A DNA stretch of 64,000 bases from positions 18,891,226 to 18,955,225 of the forward strand of contig CM055105.1 in the NCBI GenBank assembly GCA_029204225.1, written 5' to 3'. Shown here in pieces: positions 51,715 through 63,412 of the stretch. The translations under genes were made by a program, and so were the position numbers. The notes beneath the pieces were generated by a model. The model did no database searches and was not told where the DNA came from. It was given only the letters and a program-made list of their open reading frames with translations. The first letter of the stretch is position 1. The number at the start of each line of letters is the position of its first letter. The stretch comes from Diphasiastrum complanatum. Its lineage: Eukaryota; Streptophyta; Lycopodiopsida; Lycopodiales; Lycopodiaceae.

Positions 51715-54143
51715 CTTTCTTAGAGGATCCAATTGCAAGGATTTCTAATGTACTCATGAATATATCATGTGTAGGAGCTCTTTTTCATTTTTCCTATAAC
51801 AACCTGTTAATTCTGACTATAGTCCATTTTAGTGCTCCTCTAATATCTTGAAGTGAAAGTCCATTCACAGTAAGTGTCTAATTAGAGGGAACATCAGAAT
51901 TTTTTTCTGTGTACTCTTTTGTTGCTATCTGTATATTGTACTTTGCAAAATTGCATTTACAAAATACTTTCTTTGTTTAAATTCCAGCACCTTGACTATG
52001 TGCTAAGCGAGAACTTGTGTCACAATGTTGATATGTTGTCAACTTGAGGCTGACAGTAACAGATGAATTCTTTGTTGCAATTCAACTAAAAGAAAATTTC
52101 AATGCAGGTACCTATTTGTGGTTCGCGTCTCTCTAAACTGTCATTACCCAAGTTGCTTGTTTGAAATACTGAAAGATATGTTCTTATGAAACTGGATCAT
52201 AGTTCCAGAGGCCCAGATGTAAATATTCTCTTTTTGGGGTTAATTTTGGTTCTTATAATGACCAACCATAAAGTGAAACTGTGAAACAAAGCAAACATTT
52301 TACCAGTTAGGCAATTGTAACCTTGGAACTACAGAACTGAGTTATAAATGCTACTTAAGCATAAGACTTGGGTAATCGAACAGAAACAATAATTGATAGC
52401 TGGTAGAGTCTACGAAGATTGTTCTGAAGGTCGTATTTTTTGACAACAACTTAGACATTATGAATCTGCTAATCAATTCTTGCTTTGCCCAAAAACAAAA
52501 CTGCAATTGAGACTGAATGAGACACGAGAATCTTATATCAGATTGTCAAATAACTAGAACTTGTATGCAGCATATTGGTATAGGGGGAGCAATCTTGAGC
52601 CTTGTATGTATTGGTAGTAGCCATGTATTATTGACTGTATGATTTGATTCATTTGTACTGCGGAAATCTTTTATACTAATTGATGCCACTTTGCTACACC
52701 AGAGTTGTCTTCAAGAAGTACTATGGGTAAACTGGAGATTATTATCAAAAGATTTGTATGTTGATAATCAGATGACATAAATGGGTTATACAATCAAAGT
52801 AGAGCTTAGAGGGCTATCATATTGCATTTAGTTATCCTTCAAGAAGTAATTGCATCTCTAAAAATTATAGAAAAATGGATGGTGACTAAACACAACAATG
52901 AAATCTATCTACAAAAATGGTAAGAAAAACATATGAAGACACTACCTACATGAGTTGCAAATGAGTGCTTCTCCCAAGGGTACAAATATACACGATAACG
53001 ATGTCAAAAAGATAATAGGAATCAAGTGACATCCAGTGTTAGGAATATCATAAACACAGGAAGGCAAAGCTAGTCTGATCCACCCAGCCAATGCACTCTT
53101 TTCTAAAATGCCGTGGTGGGCATGCATATACAACAACAAATAAAGAAAAACACTACCAAAAAACTTTGCCATTGCTATGTACAATATTATTTGAGCAATC
53201 AAACAAAACTGCTTAGACTCATGAGGATGTGCTCTAGCAAATGGACATACATATGGACCATGGAATCTCTAATGCTGTTAATTAATCATCTTGCATGCAA
53301 TACATGATCATCATATAGTGAATAATTAGTTTTGAAAAATGCAACACTATTTAATTGTCGATGCATTTTTTTTATAGTATTGATGCAAAATGTTAGTTTC
53401 AGATGCTTCATCTTAACTTTGTTCTTTTTTGTGTGTACTTTGACATTTTTTGTAATGCAAATCACATAAACAAGAGCACATACCTACCACCAACCACCTA
53501 TGTGTTATGAACAACGTAACATATCATTGAATGGTAAGTAGTAACAAGTCCAAACAAGATGAACTAAGGTATATAATATCAAACAAAATCAAAAGAATAA
53601 ATTGGATTGGCCAAGATCCAATAAGTTAATTATATTGAATTGATTGACAAGTACCCTTGTGTACAACAAAATGCGAGCTTTGTTGTGCACATTGGATAAT
53701 GGAAAGAAGAAGAAAAATGTGCTGTGATTTTAAATGATTTAAAAAAAAGCATCTTCCAGCTCAAACTTGCTTAAAAAAGACACATCAACGTTGGAATAAT
53801 CATCACAATAGCTTACCACTATTGTGACAAAGCCCAAAAAATTGGTCATTTCAATCAAATAGGTCATTATGTGTTAGGCAATTATTTGACAACAAAAGTT
53901 GACCTAAACTTTAACCTCTACAAAACTTTTTGAAAGATGATACAATGAAATTTGCTTATTGCCATAAGTAGTAAAATGATAGCTACAAATGGTACCTAAA
54001 GGTGTCTTAGTTTGCATAAATGGACTTCTAACTCAAATTCTATAAGAGTATCTTGGAGTTGGCTGTAAAGATAAGTAGGATTTTTATGGTTTTCATTGAT
54101 GCCATATGAGCCAAGTTACTCTCAACTTCCACTTCTAGGAAAA
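51715..54143. other. Non-coding intergenic DNA
   Basis: A/T-rich; no ORF with recognisable motif, no LTR ends, no primer site seen. Confidence 0.5.
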
Positions 54144-54624
54144 TTAGAAGTGACTATCTACGGCCTTCGAGCACCAATACATATGCCAATTATAGGTAGC
54201 CTCTATGGAAGAAAGACTAACAAATTTGTAATCCGCAATATTATTATTAGAAGTCATACTTAAATGATATCTACTTAAATAATTTGCAGCCAGTTTTGTA
54301 AATAGGCCATAGACTGTTTTATAGGCTTGGTGAATAAGTAGAGTATAGCCTGCTTGAGAGGAAACTGTTTTTATTGTTTGATAACATATTTTCATGAAAT
54401 CAACACCATATTGGGAAGATGTCTACCTCTCCAAAGGTCAATCCTTTGATGGATAACACATAATCCATTTCTAGAGATGAAGATAGTGTAGTGGAGATTA
54501 AAAAAAATGACTTTGTTGCAAAAAATGTCATATGCAAAGGATCATGAATGAAAGAGATCCAGATCAACTTCCAAGAAGTGCAATATGCAATGTTTGTTTC
54601 GTGGCTACAAGGTGTTAGCATCAA
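54144..54624 (-). other. Unassigned open frames
   Basis: Two minus-strand open frames of 83 and 74 codons (54144-54395 and 54400-54624). No motif or family recognised. Composition is like the surrounding non-coding DNA. Most likely chance or a very old element. 54625-55549 also shows nothing recognisable. Confidence 0.2.
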
Positions 54625-55549
54625 GGCAAATGCTCATGCATGTCCTAAGATGGTGTTTATCTCTCCAATGATATTAACAGGCCGTTTATCATACTGAGCA
54701 AAGAGAGTCTGTTCCACGAGATGCTTTACTTGTCGCGTCCTTGCAATAGCTGCCTCCTACTCAATCACCAAGAAAGTTTGCTTCAGAAAGCACAAACTTG
54801 TAACTACAAAAAGTATCCACCCAGAATCCATAAACTAGTCCTTCTACAGTCTAGCAGGTAAACATCAACATTCTGCAGATTCAAAATTGGTACAAAATTC
54901 AGAAATTTTCCAGTTAAAGGGTTTCCTGCTTAAAAGAGAGGGACAAATATCAAGCCTTAAAGTACGACAAGAAAAAGCGTTTGTTGCATCTTAAGGTTCT
55001 TAAGCTGAACTTTAAGGCAGGGCTTAATAATGTTGAGGAAGAGATATTTATGAGAGAATCCAGCAATTAGGAGGACCACACAACAAAAGGAAACTGACAT
55101 CATCCCTTTGACTAGTTGAAATAATCATGATGAGGCAAGGCTCACACTATATCCCCTCAAGCACCTCGTAACCCTGGCACATCCTAACATTCTCAATGCA
55201 CTGCTGACACTTGCCACTAGGCAGTACCCTGACACATAGGCAAGCAAGTAGAAGGACCATCCGACATGTGTCACTCATGCACTGGACCACGTGTCCTAGA
55301 GGAATATGGCATGTGTCCTATGGATTGGTCAGCCCTCCTACTTTTTAGGACGTCAATCCAGCAGACTCTATTTGAGACCCAACATCCCATCTCGAAACTA
55401 GGCACCTACAGTTGTGACTTATATACAATTGTCTATGCAGACCAGTGACAGCACCATTTACAATTGATATTTACAATTTATAATCTACAGTAGGCAAGTA
55501 ATTCAAAGTACATGTGACAAATGGTTGTATACTAAATTGCATGTAAGTT

Positions 55550-55790
55550 GCAAGGCTATTTTGTACATTGTACTATGTATAACGTAGCCTGTAAGTTGTA
55601 TTTTGCTCCTAGTCCTCATACAAAGTCTTAAGCTAAAATTTAAAACAAAAAATGCAAAAAAAATTAAGGGTTTAGGTTAGTGTTTGCAAATGTTTCCTTT
55701 CCCTCTCCTCTTGAAAACTTGCAAACCGGTTTGCAAACATTTGCCTTTGCACTTTTGCCACATTTGTTGGTAACTATGGGTTAGTTGCCT
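55550..55790 (+). repeat. Dispersed repeat, copy 1, with an 18-bp palindrome
   Basis: Matches 60080-60295 in the same orientation: GTACATTGTACT, CTGTAAG-TGTA / CTATAAGATGTA, AAGGGTTT, then TTGCAAA-rich sequence and TTTGCACT-TTGC...AACTATGG at the end. At 55719-55736 is the perfect palindrome TTGCAAACCGGTTTGCAA. Confidence 0.7.
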
Positions 55791-56002
55791 TTAAAAAGAA
55801 GAATCACCTGACTTTCTATAAGACCTACCAAAATTTTTGAGATATGCATTGACAGATTGTATCCTGTGGTTTTGGTGTGATTTTTGCTGGGAACTTGCAA
55901 GATGGGTAAGGTGTCATGTAAGAAGGTGATTCACAGTTTTTGAAGAAGTGAGTCCCAGCTTTGGGCGTAGAAGCTAATAACTAATGTACGGATTTTCGTA
56001 TC

Positions 56003-56215
56003 AATGAAGCATAAATTGACAATAAATGAGATATTCTCACAATCTTCCATAAAGATTGATAAAGCGCATCACTATCATCAATGGTAAAGCCTTACAAGCA
56101 ATAGCAAAGGTAACAGTTCTCCCATGAAGAACCCAAGAGATACCAAATCAATAAGCAAAAAGATGAATGTAAATAGGACCTACTTATACTCCTTGAGGAA
56201 CTTGAAAAGCAGAAT
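56003..56215 (+). repeat. Dispersed repeat, second copy of the 49030 LTR remnant
   Basis: Shares ordered blocks with 49030-49260 (ATGAAGCATA, TAAAGCCTTACAAGCA, CAGTTCTCCCATGAAGAACCCA, ATGAATGTAAATAGG). No primer site was recognised after this copy. Confidence 0.6.
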
Positions 56216-56439
56216 TCAAAGATCAGAGGCAGGACTTGGAGGAAAACTAGTGTACTCTCCTAAAAGACTATACTTGATATTAAAAGATTCGGTTGCAAAT
56301 GCAATGGCATAAATGGTCTCAAAAGTTTGAACATGGAATTTACTTCTGGTAAACATCAAGATTGATAGTAGTAACTACAAAAAAGTTGGCTGCTAAGCAT
56401 CGTAAAGATCAACAGCTTCATCAATCTTGCCTAGTCTAT

Positions 56440-56700
56440 ATTTAAAGTCAAAATGGAAAGCTCAGCAAGTTCAATTTGCAACCATACATCTGAGGCATTG
56501 AAATTGCATATTGCTAAGGTCTTTTTGAGTCAATAAATCTCGTAGAGTTTGGTGGTCAGTGTTAACGTTAAACTACATGCAACATAAGTAGCATTACAAC
56601 TTTTTCAAGGCAAGCATAGTACCTAACAACTGTTTTTGATTTGGCATTATTATTGGTCTCATAGAAGTGGAATCTTCGAGACTAGGAGTGTCAATAGAGG
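56440..56700 (-). pseudogene. Gypsy RNase H fragment, chromovirus-like
   Basis: Minus strand: SRRFHFYETNN, RYYACLEKVVMLLMLHVV, then FNVNTDHQTLRDLLTQKDLSNMQFQCL. The TDHQTL--LL-Q--L---Q block is the RNase H/connection motif typical of chromoviral gypsy elements, unlike the FFTDHQALLYLINK form in the large element. Fragment only. Confidence 0.6.
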
Positions 56701-57961
56701 ATATGATGTATCAAGATTTTACCACCGACGATCACTGAATTCCTGAAGGGGGAAGGGTGTTAGGCCCCAAACTAAACCTATTTGTAGCCAAAGGCCTAAT
56801 CAACTATAAGCTACGATGATGGCGAATAATCACAGCTAGGCATCTAGGTCATGCATCTCACAAATAGCGATCCAATGAGCATATATGGCAAGAAGCCAGA
56901 GTTTGGGGTTGAGGATAACCATCAAGGACCCAGCTTTCAATGTCGAGGTTAGTGATAAGTGACAATGGGCTTGCCAGCAAGTAGTTGGAGTAATCAAGTT
57001 GACCATTATGCCATGTTGGGCCATGGCGGTGGCTTCAACAGCCACTAAATCTTGCAATCAAGTTGAGACAAAGAGGTCCTGCCATTGAAGGTCATGTCAC
57101 TCAAGACAAGAAAGACAGTCAGGGGACATAAGGACAACCTATCATGGTGGGAGGAGCTTCCTTCTCCACCAGCTAATTTGGGGCAAGGAGCTTAAAGAGA
57201 CAAGTGGTGGGTGCCCACAAACCGTATGGAGGCACCCTCTTGGCAGTGAACATCCAAGTACAAGACAGGCAGCAACTTCCACTAGGGCAAGAAGCAAGAC
57301 AAGCATATTGCGTGCAGCACCTTTAATATGCAAGTAAAACCATATACTATAAATATTTCTTTATTATGTTGCCCTAGCTTCTAACATCTCTGATGAACTA
57401 TTGCATATATACTAATTTTGAGAGCCTTAAAGGGAATCTTCCAAGAGTCTATCATTAGGGTTAGCTTAGGTCCCCAAACCCAAAGAGTTATGGGGACTCA
57501 GTCTGGCAAGTCCTAATAACAATATACTGAGGCAAAGACCAATGCAGGTCTTTACGAATGTACTTAAAATGTTTATAAAAGAGTGGGCTAATGATTTGAA
57601 TATCTCTACAAGATAGCATAGATCAGATCTTACTCTGTTCGTAGGATTGCTTACTGTGTTTGTGTAACACTGATTTTGAAATTTGTGAAGTCATTTTTGC
57701 ATCAATAATTACATTATTGTCTATGATCTTCAAAAATGTCACGTTACGTATTTATTGATTACAAATTACAGCAAATAAGGGAACAGAGCACATCTAAAAG
57801 GTCAAGATACAAAATCTTTTCACTAAAATATCCATAATCCTCACTACCTAAAAAGCCTCCCTAAATTGAAGGAGGATTGAAAGAAGAGATGAGCAACCAA
57901 TTTCAAGAATGCTCTCACTAAGCAATATACAAAAATTTGCTTTTCTTCTTATACATGTTAC
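56701..57961. other. Non-coding; expected site of the last C53 exon, not found
   Basis: Downstream (minus strand) of the last recognised C53 exon. No sequence resembling the C-terminal end of C53 was found here by eye. Open frames at 56836-57057 and 57142-57333 have no known motif. Confidence 0.35.
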
Positions 57962-58094
57962 CTGCTTTGGCCAGATTGAAGACAAAGTATTTCGAAGCTC
58001 GAGCCTCTTTTGACCCAAATCTTTCAGACTTTCAAGCAACTTAGTCTCATTCTTCTTTTTCTGCATCAAAGAATCTTCCAGTCGATCCAAAAAC
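57962..58094 (-). CDS. C53: CDK5RAP3/C53 homologue, exon near the C-terminus
   Basis: 133 bp: one base completing an Arg codon split with the previous exon, then 44 codons FLDRLEDSLMQKKKNETKLLES...LSSIWPKQ. Strongly charged coiled coil, like the C-terminal coiled-coil segment of plant C53. Acceptor ...ACGTAG|G and donor CAG|GTAACA are canonical, and the phase fits the preceding exon exactly. C53 (CDK5RAP3) works with UFL1 and DDRGK1 at the ER in ribosome UFMylation and ER-phagy. The final exon of the protein was not found. Confidence 0.85.
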
Positions 58095-58415
58095 CTACGT
58101 TGCCACAAAGAGAAAATTGTAAGACGACTTACTCCACATCAAGCATGCTCTTTATGACGTAGTTTCAGGTGATCAGAATGTGCTAAATCTAACTAGCTTT
58201 TAAATCAATCAATCACAAGAAAAAGCATCAAGAGTTCTCTAACTAAGCAGAGTAAGAAAAGGCTAATACTTTTCTTCCAAACACACTCACCTCTTTGAGG
58301 TATAGAAATTTAAAGATCCAAAGGTTTCGGAAACAACATCATCATTGGACCTTTCTCCTTTTCTATATCAAAATCATACCACTCATTCTTCCAAAAGGTT
58401 CCTCCTATGCATAGT

Positions 58416-59259
58416 ACTTAGTTGCCCGTTCTGGAACGCATTCCGTTCCGGAACGGGACCCTCAAAAAAAAATAAAAAAATTCGTTTTTTTACAAAGGAA
58501 AAAAAAAACATATCCTGAGAGTTAATATCTAGAGAAGCTCTGGTCAAGCCGTAGCAGGACGAACAACAAAATAATAGAAGATCCAAGTGTATCAAGTCTA
58601 TTATACTTTCATGCTCTTTATTATGGAAGGTCTTTGCTACTTTTAATTTGACAGCTTCATCTTATGATCTATGACCGTTTGTAAAAAACAAAAAGTCGTG
58701 CTACTTTTAACTATCAAGGTCATCGACAAATGTACAGAATCTGTGAAGCCTAACCCTTCGAGAATTCTGCCTCCTTCGAAGGGGGCAGAGAACGAGGAGT
58801 TATTGAAACACGACTTTCTTTCCAACTGAAGAGAAGAAAAAGCACTTTCTTCTCTAACAACCATATGCCAAAGTTTATAATAGCTTAAATGTTAACATGT
58901 TCAGGATGGACTGAAGCTTTGTGTCTTCGGATGGGGGCGGACGAGATCAGGATGAGAATAACAGCCATCTCTTGCATGCATCCCATTTCTGGGTGGAAGA
59001 GCTACGTCAGCCATCAGCAAGTGTTCATTGCTAAATTTTACAAGCCCATTGCTAATTTCATGTGTAACTCAACTTTGATGCATGTAGGGGCACTTTCCCT
59101 GCTCGCTATCTGTGAAATGCAGAAGTCACGGGCCAGCAGGGTCATGTATCAATTTTTTTTTAATTACACTAACTCGTTCCGACCCAGTACGTTCCGGAAC
59201 GTTCGGAACTGAACGTACTGTACGTTCCGACCCAAAAGGGTCGGAACGGGCTTCTAAGT
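58416..59259. mobile_element. Putative non-autonomous DNA element with terminal inverted repeats
   Basis: Left end ACTTAGTTGCCCGTTC (58416-58431). The right end (59244-59259) is its reverse complement with two mismatches (ACTTAGAAGCCCGTTC). Subterminal regions are full of GTTCCGGAAC/GTTCCGACCC words in both orientations. 844 bp, no transposase. No clear target-site duplication, so the class (hAT-like or other) is open. Confidence 0.55.
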
Positions 59260-59269
59260 TGCCACCCAC

Positions 59270-59352
59270 GATCTACGAAATTTTAAACATATCTCTTCGT
59301 TGAGAATCCTGGTCTTGATATAGTGATACTTGATTTCAATGTGCTTACTTCT
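59270..59352 (-). pseudogene. Copia RNase H tail scrap
   Basis: Minus strand reads HSRSKHIEIKYHYIKTRIL then NEEIC: the copia C-terminal RNase H signature (compare SKHIDIKYQYVK at about 14240). About 28 codons only, directly next to the TIR element. Confidence 0.75.
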
Positions 59353-60079
59353 AGAATGAGGCTAATATCAGACAATAAAATGTAGAAGATTGAGTACTAA
59401 TATTTCTTGATACCTTTCTCTCTTCTTTACTCGAAGACTTTTTGATGATTGAGTAGTCAAACCATAAAAAGCTAAAGGTGCTTTACATATAATTTGTTTA
59501 TATGATAGTGCCATTGCATAAATCCAATACTAATCCTCTGTTTTGCTTACAGTCTCAATATACAAAAAATTTTGCTGTGCATGTATATGTTTTGTTTAAA
59601 TGTCACTATGTTGGCGTGGTGTTCCTGATCCCTTGTCACTATGCTCCTATCTTTTGTCCTCTTATGTTGCAATTCCTAGTGAACCCTAGTTTAATAGCCC
59701 TTTTTGAGGCATTAAGTATTAAGTGGATCAGCCATAGGTTTTGAATGCTTGCTGCATTTTCATGGCTTAGGTCTTAAGAGCCGAGGTTAAAGTTGAAATT
59801 TAAAATCAAAAGGTTTCACTGTATGACAAGCAAAGATACCAACAAACTCATTTGCTAGTGTTTGCGAAGTTGCAATAAAAAGATAAGTACAGATTTTTGA
59901 GTCAATTTTAATGTAAACAACGAGGGAAAAAAAACAAGTTAATGCTTGAAAAGTTTCAAGTTTGTGTAGCATTGGCTCTGTACATTGGTAAAATGTAAGC
60001 CTATATTCTAATCATTCAATCACTAAAGGTTGTGAAGTTGTAAAGCTAATTAAACTTTAGCTGAGATTATGAGGCTACT

Positions 60080-60295
60080 TGGTACATTGTACTCTGCAAT
60101 GGCCTATAAGATGTACTTTGATCAAATAAGTCCCCATGGAAAGTTCTAAGCAAAAAAAATGAATAATAAATCAAGGGTTTTAGAAAGCAACATTTCCAGA
60201 CATCCCCCTTCCCTTTGCAGACTTGCAAATGCAAACATCCCCCCTCCACTTGCATACGGATTTGCATTTGCACTCTTGCTGATTAACTATGGTGA
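60080..60295 (+). repeat. Dispersed repeat, copy 2
   Basis: Same-orientation copy of 55550-55790. Here the palindromic part is altered to TTGCAAATGCAAA and GGATTTGCATTTGCA. Confidence 0.7.
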
Positions 60296-61083
60296 CATGA
60301 GCGACAGGAGCCTATTCAAAAGACTAGATACTCGTTCTGTATCTTCTGATATAGAATGTTTCGTTCTGTACATACTGAATGTAAAAAATATTTTTGAAAA
60401 GAAAAACGTTTCAAGTTTTCTTAAGTGGGAAAAAAAATCATTCTGGAACAGGATAAAATTTTGATTTTTTTTTTGTACGTATAAGATGACATTCCGTATG
60501 CCATAGAACTATGATACTTATTAACTAAAGGTACTTTATACTTTGAAAGCACAAGCATAGATTTTATGCCCTCCCAAAGGGATTCAAAGGAACTAACGCC
60601 GCTTTTATAAGATATTCATTACTTTCCACTTCTATTCCTTGAAACGGAAACACCCTATCCTTTGCCTTTTTTCTAGAGGAGGTTGATCAACTGAAGTGCG
60701 GTTTGCTTATGGTTTTTAGGCTACAGATTTCCCTTTAAAGCTGCACTCTGGAGCTTAGTTAACGCTTGTGCTATGCAGCAAGAGGTACACTTTATCAGGA
60801 TCCACCATACATATTGACAGCAAATGCTGCTGAAGTTAGTTGAAAGATGGAGATGATTACGCTATTTGTTTTGTGTCTTATAATGAAAATAGCTGTGAGT
60901 TTTAATTACATTGTATCGATACAAAGGTTAAGTCCTACTAGTTAGAAGTCTCACCCTGGTCACTAAATCTTGATCAATTTCATAAACTAATTTTGAAGAT
61001 ATCTAATTTCTTGATAAAAGTGACGCAAACTAAAAAAATAGTCTATCCATCAAAATCAGTGCAAAATCGTGATATTCAAATAC

Positions 61084-61292
61084 CTGGATGATGTTAAAAT
61101 CATCAAAAAATCTCGTGTTCTTCGATTTGTGAGCAAGTTCAGGACTTTGACAAGCTCGGTAGCCATTTCTTTCAAAGCATCAAAGCCAAACTGCTGTAAG
61201 GCAGATGGAGCAACTGCTTGTACTTGGCTTTGCAAAGCTGACGTTTCACTGCTCTCCATGGCTTGTATTCTTTGATTGATGAATGCTACAAG
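61084..61292 (-). CDS. C53: CDK5RAP3/C53 homologue, helical exon
   Basis: 209 bp, starting phase 0 after acceptor GTTGCAG and ending phase 2 (AG|GTATTT). Encodes LVAFINQRIQAMESSETSALQSQVQAVAPSALQQFGFDALKEMATELVKVLNLLTNRRTRDFLMILTSS then Arg. This helical segment follows the disordered ATG8-binding region in C53; it starts with the end of the YRNKILDNLFEL-type helix of the previous exon. Reading frame joins both neighbours without a stop. Confidence 0.88.
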
Positions 61293-61462
61293 CTGCAACA
61301 ATTTCAGATTCAAAAACCTTTTTAGGAATTGAAATGCCTATAATTTGAAAGCCATGCCAACCAATAAGGTATTCTGAGATCCAAGCATCAACATGTTCAT
61401 GGCACATGCACAGATGACACTTGAAAACATTTTAGCTTAGGATGGAGAGATGTTAAAGTTAC

Positions 61463-62059
61463 CTCAAACAAGTTGTCAAGAATTTTGTTACGGTAATTAA
61501 TGTCTGCAAAAAAGCTGAATGGGCCCAATATAGCTTGCGATAGTTGGCTTTCTCCGCTGGGTCTGGAAGTACTTTGCTCTTGCATGCCCTGTAACAACTC
61601 ATCATGCTGACTAGGGTTCTCTTCAACTTCAATGTCCCAGTCTATACCAGATGAATCACCTATGGCATTTTCCTCAGACTCTGGCATTACCTCTGCATCT
61701 AAATCAATATCCCATACAATCTGAGATAGATCACCCCCTGCCTCAGATTTCTCATCCCTCTCCTTATCTGTTAAGGTGTTCAATAAAGGTTCCGATCCAA
61801 CTTGTGAAATGTCAGAGTTATGGAATTCCGTTGTATAGCCATTGTTAGATTGAGTAACATCTGAAGTTCCAGTGCTACCACGATCCAGCACGACAATGGT
61901 GTCATCGGCTTCTTGCTGAAAAGTGGCACAGTTGGTCACGTCTGAAACGTGATCATCAGTTTCAGCAGTCTGAATGTCACTCAGCTCAGAGTTATTCACC
62001 AGCTTTGGAGGATGGGCCCGTAGCTGAGCAAGTGTAGGTAGCACAGGCTTTGAATCAGC
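61463..62059 (-). CDS. C53: CDK5RAP3/C53 homologue, large exon with ATG8-interacting motifs
   Basis: 597 bp, exactly 199 codons, phase 0 at both ends; acceptor TTACAG|GCT at 62060 and donor GAG|GTAACT at 61463. It starts ADSKPVLPTLAQLRAHPP, runs through an acidic Ser/Thr/Asp-rich disordered region, and ends SFFADINYRNKILDNLFE, a helix conserved in the family. Two shuffled ATG8-interacting motifs are visible: IVWDID (61703-61720) and IDWDIE (61628-61645), the sites through which C53 binds ATG8 and UFM1 in plants. The upstream exons are not recognised in the remaining 1.9 kb, so the gene extends beyond the window or past the repeats there. Confidence 0.9.
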
Positions 62060-62580
62060 CTGTAATGTACAAGGCGAGATACCAAATCAGTATTGAAATA
62101 TAGCAATAGCTTTGCACCCTAAAGCCATCTCAGCATAATCACTTAACAATTGACAAGTTCACAGGTGAAACTGATTACTACTGCTAATAAAGGTTGACCT
62201 CACACATTTAAAACATCTTAAAGTTTCTAATATTGCAGAGATCCACTACCATTATCATCAGAATGCATATATTACTATTCTTATTACAAGATTTCACTAG
62301 TGGAGCATTCTTGACGAGAAATATGATCATCAAACAGTAAGCTGGATGTAAAATGCCAGCGAGAGCCAGGTCCCAATCACAGTTAACCTGACTTCAATAT
62401 GAAATTAACAACTGAAGAGTTAAATGTGAACCATTTGAAGACACAGATCACCTCATTAAGCTTTATGACCCCAGGAGATTCCTAATGTTATACAATCATA
62501 GTCTATTTTTTGTTGAACCAATAATGGTTTTTTGCAGGAGTGATGTCCTATCAAAATTGAATGCTAACAATATGACAACT
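62060..62580 (-). other. Probable C53 intron sequence
   Basis: Upstream of the large C53 exon on the minus strand. No exon or repeat recognised. Confidence 0.5.
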
Positions 62581-62589
62581 AACAAAGAA

Positions 62590-62964
62590 AGATAAGAAGA
62601 TTGTGGAACAGTATGTCATTCGAGATAAATTGTTATTTCAAAATGGAAAGGTTTGTGTACCTGGTGGTGATTAGCTCAAATGCAAGATTTTGTTTGAATG
62701 TCATGACATACCCTATGCAAGACATCCCGGTATACATAGGACTCTTGACTTGGTCAGAAGAGAGCTGGTGGTTTGTTGCATCCATTGGATATTCCTGATA
62801 AGAGATGGGAAAGCATATCGATGGATTTTGTAGTTGGACTTCCAAAGACCCAACGGCAAAATGATTCTATATGGGTTGTTGTGGATAGGTTAACTAAGTT
62901 AGCTGCGTTCATACCAGTTAAGTCAACTATTAAGGCTTATGATTTAGCCCAAATCTTTGTTTGA
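62590..62964 (+). pseudogene. Gypsy integrase fragment, chromovirus-like
   Basis: Plus strand: DKLLFQNGKVCVP, LFECHDIPYARHPGIHRTLDLVRRE (zinc domain part), then LDIPDKRWESISMDFVVGLPKTQRQNDSIWVVVDRLTKLAAFIPVKSTIKAYDLAQIF (first Asp of the core: MDFV). The zinc domain lacks its Cys pair because of a deletion between LVRRE and HPLDIP. The sequence type (H-D-P-AGHPG--RT, W--ISMDFV-GLP) is chromoviral, a different gypsy branch from the Athila/Tat-like element. Ends at about 62964. Confidence 0.88.
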
Positions 62965-63044
62965 TTTCCTGCAAGAAATGTTACAAGGCCTCTCCTGTAG
63001 GGCGGTACGTAGTAGAGTGGAGAATATATGAGGAAGATGATGTT

Positions 63045-63047
<3 letters not shown>

Positions 63048-63112
<65 letters not shown>
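63048..63112. repeat. (GA)n microsatellite
   Basis: About 65 bp of GA repeats. 63113-63388 shows no recognisable feature. Confidence 0.97.
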
Positions 63113-63115
<3 letters not shown>

Positions 63116-63388
63116 CGTGATGTGTGGAATTTTGATCCACCACCACTCAATTTATAGCTTTCCATGGTGGGAAATAGGGTTTGCTTCCCATCGTCGGATT
63201 TTGCTCCTACTAGGGGTCATCATCCTATCGTTCCATGGATACCTTGTAGAGCAAGCCTTCCCAAGAACCAAGAAGGCCCCTTATGTAAAAAAAAAAATTA
63301 AGTGTGAAAAGGTATTATTGTTGTGGCTTATCTATTTATTGTTAACGAAGTCGTTTCAAGCAGTGATATGCCAGAGTATAGAGTTCAT

Positions 63389-63412
63389 GAGAGAGAGAGA
63401 GACAGAGAGAAA
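63389..63412. repeat. Short imperfect (GA)n
   Basis: GAGAGAGAGAGA-CAGAGAGA, the weakest of the three GA tracts in the last kilobase. 63413-63640 is otherwise featureless apart from a G-run at about 63560. Confidence 0.9.

Larger units (their letters stand above)
58095..61083 (-). other. C53 intron (2,989 bp) containing mobile-element debris
   Basis: Bounded by donor CAG|GTATTT at 61083 and acceptor TAG|G at 58095. It contains a terminal-inverted-repeat insertion (58416-59259), a copia RNase H scrap (59270-59352) and a dispersed repeat (60080-60295). The other parts, including 59360-60080 and 60296-61083, show nothing recognisable. Confidence 0.75.
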
